The translations under genes and the position numbers were made by a program. This document shows, one piece after another, positions 34,320 through 38,237 of a stretch of DNA of 38,237 nucleotides. The notes beneath the pieces are model-generated. The model was not told the origin of the DNA. It made no database searches and saw only the letters and a program-made list of their open reading frames with translations. The DNA lies in assembly GCA_018992685.1 (NCBI GenBank), contig JACVGT010000039.1:1-38237 (forward strand), written 5' to 3'. The stretch is from Theionarchaea archaeon. GTDB lineage: Archaea; Methanobacteriota_B; Thermococci; Methanofastidiosales; SZ-28-30. Each line of letters starts with the position of its first letter. The stretch's first letter is position 1.

Positions 34320-36327
34320 AATGAATCTTTTGGCTAGATCTATTATAATAGCGTTGCTGGTATTCATTCTGTTTGTACCAAAGATTTCAGAACAGCACTT
34401 GGATGAAGGGACCCACCTCATCATTGTTGAAGTAGTACTTGACACGATTGACCTAATATCATCAGATGAAGTTGACTATGATGACGATCCTGATGATGGT
34501 GACGATATTAGGTTCTATTCTAAATTCGCTCAAGCTGGACATTCATCCCAAGAATGCATGATTGCATTCCCTGATGACTTGTACGAAGGTTATTACAAGA
34601 AAGACTACGAAGAGCTAAAAAAGGGCAACTTCAAGGATCAGGATGACAGTCACATCGTTGTAGGACAGATTGTTTACCTGCATGTTGAGTGTGACCCTCC
34701 CGAACCCTTCAACTACGAGATTCATATATGGGATGACGATTGGTATAGTCCTGATGGAATCTGCCAAATGATCAAGGATGCATTGGAACTCGAGTTTCTG
34801 CCAAAGGAAGCCAGAATCTGGGGAGGGCTTGCCACGGGACTGGGTTCAGTCTTTAGAGAGATCAAAGGTTCCTCAGACAACTACAGTAGTTCAGTGGTGA
34901 TAAACAAAGTGGTGACAGAGACCACAAGACACACTGAGCAGACAACACTGTCATGTTGTAATGACCTGGATTGGAAGGTCGGAGACCCTGGAGCTAGAGT
35001 CAATTTCACGATAAAGATAGAGAATTTTGAGGACCTTAAATGCAGGACAAACGGCTGCCCAAACATAGAGGCATACAGAAAACTCGTCCAGAGTAAAATA
35101 GATCAGTTGGCTCTTGAAGAGGAACTCAAACGGTTGTTGAAAAGAGATTTCAATGTGATGCATGATTCTATTGAACAAGGAAAGATGGAAGAAGCTAGGG
35201 AAGAAATAGACAATTTCAGGGAAGAAATATATGATAATGGTACTATCGATTATAACACAGCTGTTATTTTGGAAATTTTAGCCGGTAAATACCTGGATTT
35301 TACCCCTACAATTGGATGTGATCCCCCCGTCTATCAGAATATCGTAGCTTTCCCTACACCAGAGCGTTTCCTAGGTTCAGATTTGAATAGCGACGGTGAC
35401 ACAAATGATACTATCTTGCGCTACAAGAATCTCTTTACTGGTGAGATTGTTAACACAGGGCTTGTTGCCTCTGGTGCCCATCATTCCATCGACATCCATG
35501 AAAATATTATTGCTTTCGTAGGCGAGGGCTCGCACATTCAGTACTATGACACCAGAACAAACACTTTCATTGAGACTGGGACCACTGGCTCACATCCTTC
35601 GATCCATGAGGGTATCATTACTTTCGTTTCAAAGAATACGATTCACTATTTCAATCTGGAAACTCAGACACTGGTAGATACAGATATTTCCGGAAGCAAC
35701 CCCACTGTATACGATAACCTAATCGTCTTCCATGCTTTCAACCCGGAACCAACAATCTGGGCCTACGATGTGCACACTGGAACTGCTGTAAACACTGGAT
35801 TAACTGGGAGAGATCCTGTTCTCTATGAAACTGTGATTGCTTTTGAGACCCCAGAATCCTCAGCTGGCGAAGATCTGAACGGCGATAATGATCTCAATGA
35901 TTGGGTGGTTCGATACTACGATCTGAATGATCAGATCCTCACAAATACAGGTGCAGTCGGGAGATCTCCTGCCCTCCACGGCGATCGAATAGTCTTTGCG
36001 ACTCCTGAAGGGGATGTAGCCCAAGATCTAAATGGCGATGGCAAGATCTTGGGTAGCGTTATCAGATACTATGATCTAGAGAGTGGCCGTGTGGTCAACA
36101 CTCAGAAATTGGGTACTGAGCCTGATATCTATGATGATACAATTGCTTTTTATTTTTTCGAGCACTGGGTAGGTAGAGATTTCAATGGCGACGGAGATCA
36201 AGCTGAACCAATCGTAGGAATTCATCAGATTTCTGTGAAGAAAATGGGTACCACAAATACGGCATCACTGTTCTTGATTCTTCTATTGGCTGGAAGTGTA
36301 GCTGCATATCTTGAAAGAAGAAAGTAA
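34312..36327 (+). CDS. Secreted propeller protein with calcium-binding-like loops and C-terminal anchor
   Basis: The start GTG 34312 (671 aa) is chosen because GGGAGGCGAT precedes it and a signal peptide follows directly (NLLARSIIIALLVFILFV); TTG 34282 in frame is less likely. After an acidic patch (DEVDYDDDPDDGDD, near 55) comes an undefined domain (70-250), then a helical segment (255-320). About seven repeats of the form VRYYDLNDQILTNTG then make a propeller (330-640). Inserted loops DLNSDGDTND, DLNGDNDLND, DLNGDG and DFNGDGDQAE look like EF-hand/dockerin calcium sites. Residues near 648-666 are a TM anchor with an ERRK tail. It is probably surface-bound; the ligand is unknown. Confidence 0.82.
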   Translation: MNRMNLLARSIIIALLVFILFVPKISEQHLDEGTHLIIVEVVLDTIDLISSDEVDYDDDPDDGDDIRFYSKFAQAGHSSQECMIAFPDDLYEGYYKKDYEELKKGNFKDQDDSHIVVGQIVYLHVECDPPEPFNYEIHIWDDDWYSPDGICQMIKDALELEFLPKEARIWGGLATGLGSVFREIKGSSDNYSSSVVINKVVTETTRHTEQTTLSCCNDLDWKVGDPGARVNFTIKIENFEDLKCRTNGCPNIEAYRKLVQSKIDQLALEEELKRLLKRDFNVMHDSIEQGKMEEAREEIDNFREEIYDNGTIDYNTAVILEILAGKYLDFTPTIGCDPPVYQNIVAFPTPERFLGSDLNSDGDTNDTILRYKNLFTGEIVNTGLVASGAHHSIDIHENIIAFVGEGSHIQYYDTRTNTFIETGTTGSHPSIHEGIITFVSKNTIHYFNLETQTLVDTDISGSNPTVYDNLIVFHAFNPEPTIWAYDVHTGTAVNTGLTGRDPVLYETVIAFETPESSAGEDLNGDNDLNDWVVRYYDLNDQILTNTGAVGRSPALHGDRIVFATPEGDVAQDLNGDGKILGSVIRYYDLESGRVVNTQKLGTEPDIYDDTIAFYFFEHWVGRDFNGDGDQAEPIVGIHQISVKKMGTTNTASLFLILLLAGSVAAYLERRK

Positions 36328-36418
36328 TCTCCTCTTTTTCAGAAATATTTTGTTTGAATTCGGTGACAATAATAGTGTAGCAGTCCAAGATGGGACTTCC
36401 TTTATTTTCAAGAGTGTC

Positions 36419-38209
36419 TCATTCTTTTCTCACGATGATTTTCCTTCCCATGAAGACAGCTACAATTATCACTAGTGAGACAAAGAAAACAATCAAAACC
36501 CACTGTGACAATGGTTTCTCAGGAGAAGGTACAGTCTGAGTACCGTTTCCGGGTTGAATCGATTCTGTCTGCGGAAAAGTCCGGCAGCACCAGTCGGGAT
36601 CTTGGTCATCAGCCGGATTATTGGTTATATTCATCTGATCGGTACCATCAGCATTCATGACATAGATCTCCTCATTGCCATCCCTATCCGATGTAAAGGC
36701 AATCTTTGTCCCATCCGGTGACCAGGTTGGATCATGATCATCAGCAGGATTATCGGTTAACTTTTGGACATCATGACTGCCAATATCTATGACATAGATT
36801 TCTCGATTCCCACATCCACCTGAGGAGAATGCAATCTTTTTACCGTCCGGAGAGCATGAAGGATTATGACCGTATGAAGTGATCTGGCTTACATTCTCTC
36901 CACTGCAATCCACGGTGAAGATGCCTCCTGTATACAGACTGTAAACAATTTTCTTGCCATCAGGTGACCACACGGGGAACACCCCGTGAACCTCTACGAA
37001 GAGTGGATTGCTCCCATCAGAATCTGTAATGACAATACTACTGCCCAGAGAAAATGCAATCCTTTCCCCATCAGGAGACCATGAAGGACAAGAATTATCA
37101 ACTTCAACAACGGATATGTTCTTGTATTGGCTTCCATCAGTTCTCATGGTATAGACCTGGAGGTATTCTCCACACAAGAGCGTGAAGGCTATCTTTTCCT
37201 CATCAGGAGACCATGAAGGACAGAGATGCCTGCAGGAATGTGTACTCAGTCTGACTTGATTGCTTCCATCAGGATCCATCATGTATACCTGGGCCCCTAC
37301 ATCCATGCTTGCAGAAAATGCAATCCTTTCCCCATCAGGAGACCATGAGGGTTCTCTCTCATCAGTGGGACTGAACGTTATTCTCTTTCGGTTACGTCCG
37401 TCTGCATTCATAACATAAATGTCAAAGTTGTCCTCTTTCGAAGAGAAAAGTATTCTTTCCCCGTCAGGAGACCACGTTGGATCAAGGCTGAGATCCAGAC
37501 CGGGGCTCAGAGCTCTCACACTGCCTCCATGGAAATCCATGGCAAAAACCATGACATCCTGGCCTTCCCGAGCTTCGAACAGGATTTCATTCCCATCTGG
37601 TGACCAGGAGGGATCGGAGCAAAGGAAATTTTCAGTGTCGAGACTGTGCATTTCGCTCTCATCGAGATTCATGACATTAATGGTTCCAAATCCACCTGTT
37701 CCCGACACAAAAGCAATTCTCTTACCATCGGGGGACCAGCAAGGATCAACCCCCCCACCATATTCATCTGTGAGATTCACCTGACCTGTCCCATCTGCAA
37801 ACATTATATAAACGTTGGCTTTCTCATATTTTCCTCTCACGAAAGCAATTCTTGATCCGTCAGGGGACCAGCAAGGATCCCAGTCATCAGCAGGATCACT
37901 GGTGAGTCTCTGGACGTTGCCACCATCTGTACTCATGACATAAATCTCCTCATTTTCATCTCGATCTGATACGAAAGCGATTCTCTCTCCATCTGGTGAC
38001 CAACAGGGATTCGAATTATTGAAGAAATCCTTGGTCATATTCACAATATTATCCTTGGCCATATCTAGGACAAATATCTGGGATTTGCTGTCTCTATCGG
38101 AGACAAAGGCAATCCTTCCGTAGTTATCTGACTCCATATGTGCAGAGGAAAAACTTCCTGTGTACGGGAGGGATATCATCAGGATCACCCAAACGTACTT
38201 CCTTTTCAA
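36419..38209 (-). CDS. TolB-like double propeller (twelve PD40 blades) with C-terminal anchor
   Basis: The start is set at TTG 38209 (596 aa): AGGAGG lies eight bases upstream and a signal peptide (KRKYVWVILMISLPYTG) follows at once. In-frame ATGs at 38227 and 38236 would place this SD inside the gene. I count twelve PD40 repeats of the form PxWSPDGERIAF plus IYVMNADG (residues about 30-535), enough for two six-blade propellers. A Pro/Ser-rich linker, a TM segment (near 565-585) and a basic tail follow. TolB-like propellers mediate protein contacts; here the protein should face outward. It converges with the propeller gene on the left, with 91 bp between. Confidence 0.85.
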   Translation of the reverse strand: MKRKYVWVILMISLPYTGSFSSAHMESDNYGRIAFVSDRDSKSQIFVLDMAKDNIVNMTKDFFNNSNPCWSPDGERIAFVSDRDENEEIYVMSTDGGNVQRLTSDPADDWDPCWSPDGSRIAFVRGKYEKANVYIMFADGTGQVNLTDEYGGGVDPCWSPDGKRIAFVSGTGGFGTINVMNLDESEMHSLDTENFLCSDPSWSPDGNEILFEAREGQDVMVFAMDFHGGSVRALSPGLDLSLDPTWSPDGERILFSSKEDNFDIYVMNADGRNRKRITFSPTDEREPSWSPDGERIAFSASMDVGAQVYMMDPDGSNQVRLSTHSCRHLCPSWSPDEEKIAFTLLCGEYLQVYTMRTDGSQYKNISVVEVDNSCPSWSPDGERIAFSLGSSIVITDSDGSNPLFVEVHGVFPVWSPDGKKIVYSLYTGGIFTVDCSGENVSQITSYGHNPSCSPDGKKIAFSSGGCGNREIYVIDIGSHDVQKLTDNPADDHDPTWSPDGTKIAFTSDRDGNEEIYVMNADGTDQMNITNNPADDQDPDWCCRTFPQTESIQPGNGTQTVPSPEKPLSQWVLIVFFVSLVIIVAVFMGRKIIVRKE

Positions 38210-38237
38210 TGTGGCTTCCTCCTGCATTTTCTCCATC

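Noticed and set aside
1..38237. tRNA or rRNA genes
   Set aside because: No cloverleaf with a GTTCGAATC-like arm in a proper setting and no rRNA-like stretch was noticed on either strand.

Overview
This window looks like an archaeal chromosome segment. Genes have Shine-Dalgarno sites mixed with leaderless starts behind TTTAAATAG-type TATA boxes. The CRISPR repeats have the CTTTCAATCC...TGATTTCAAC architecture known from Archaeoglobus-like euryarchaea, and Cas6 closely resembles the Pyrococcus enzyme. The many secreted, membrane-anchored beta-propeller and TPR proteins suggest an uncultured euryarchaeon, possibly Theionarchaea-like. That taxonomic guess is weak.

Left part (1-8324): a leftward gene running off the window edge encodes a secreted seven-blade propeller fused in frame to an Ntn-hydrolase (C45/linear amide hydrolase-like) domain. 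After a 0.75-kb gene-free stretch with strong inverted repeats come an MFS transporter, two tandem paralogous propeller proteins with the same C-terminal helical repeat and membrane anchor, and three small membrane or hypothetical ORFs. One of the small ORFs looks frameshifted.

Middle part (8856-19015): a secreted gingipain-like C25 cysteine protease with Ig-like domains and a C-terminal anchor stands on the plus strand. Facing it on the minus strand is a two-gene operon, a CARDB-type secreted protein and an unrecognised 568-aa membrane protein. It is followed by three TPR paralogues made by tandem duplication of a unit of about 1.45 kb. Each duplication junction left truncated gene pieces.

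CRISPR part (19254-33899): one complete type I-B (Tneap: Cst1/Cst2/Cas5t) locus lies between two arrays, all in leftward orientation: leader 2, array 2 (23 repeats), cas6-cas8-cas7-cas5, then cas3-cas4-cas1-cas2, leader 1, array 1 (57 repeats). The 127-bp leaders differ at one base. Between cas5 and cas3 a 274-aa gene is inserted on the opposite strand. It has 12-bp and 1-bp junctions, its own apparently leaderless promoter, and a candidate HEPN-type R-x5-H motif. This is the most interesting unexplained component of the window.

Right part (33900-38237): a zinc-ribbon gene remnant abuts leader 2. Beyond it are a short upstream ORF coupled to a large secreted propeller protein with calcium-binding-like loops, and, convergent to that, a TolB-like protein with twelve propeller blades. 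The cas genes form a defence module. Most other genes encode cell-surface proteins that probably bind or process extracellular material, but their ligands cannot be read from the sequence.
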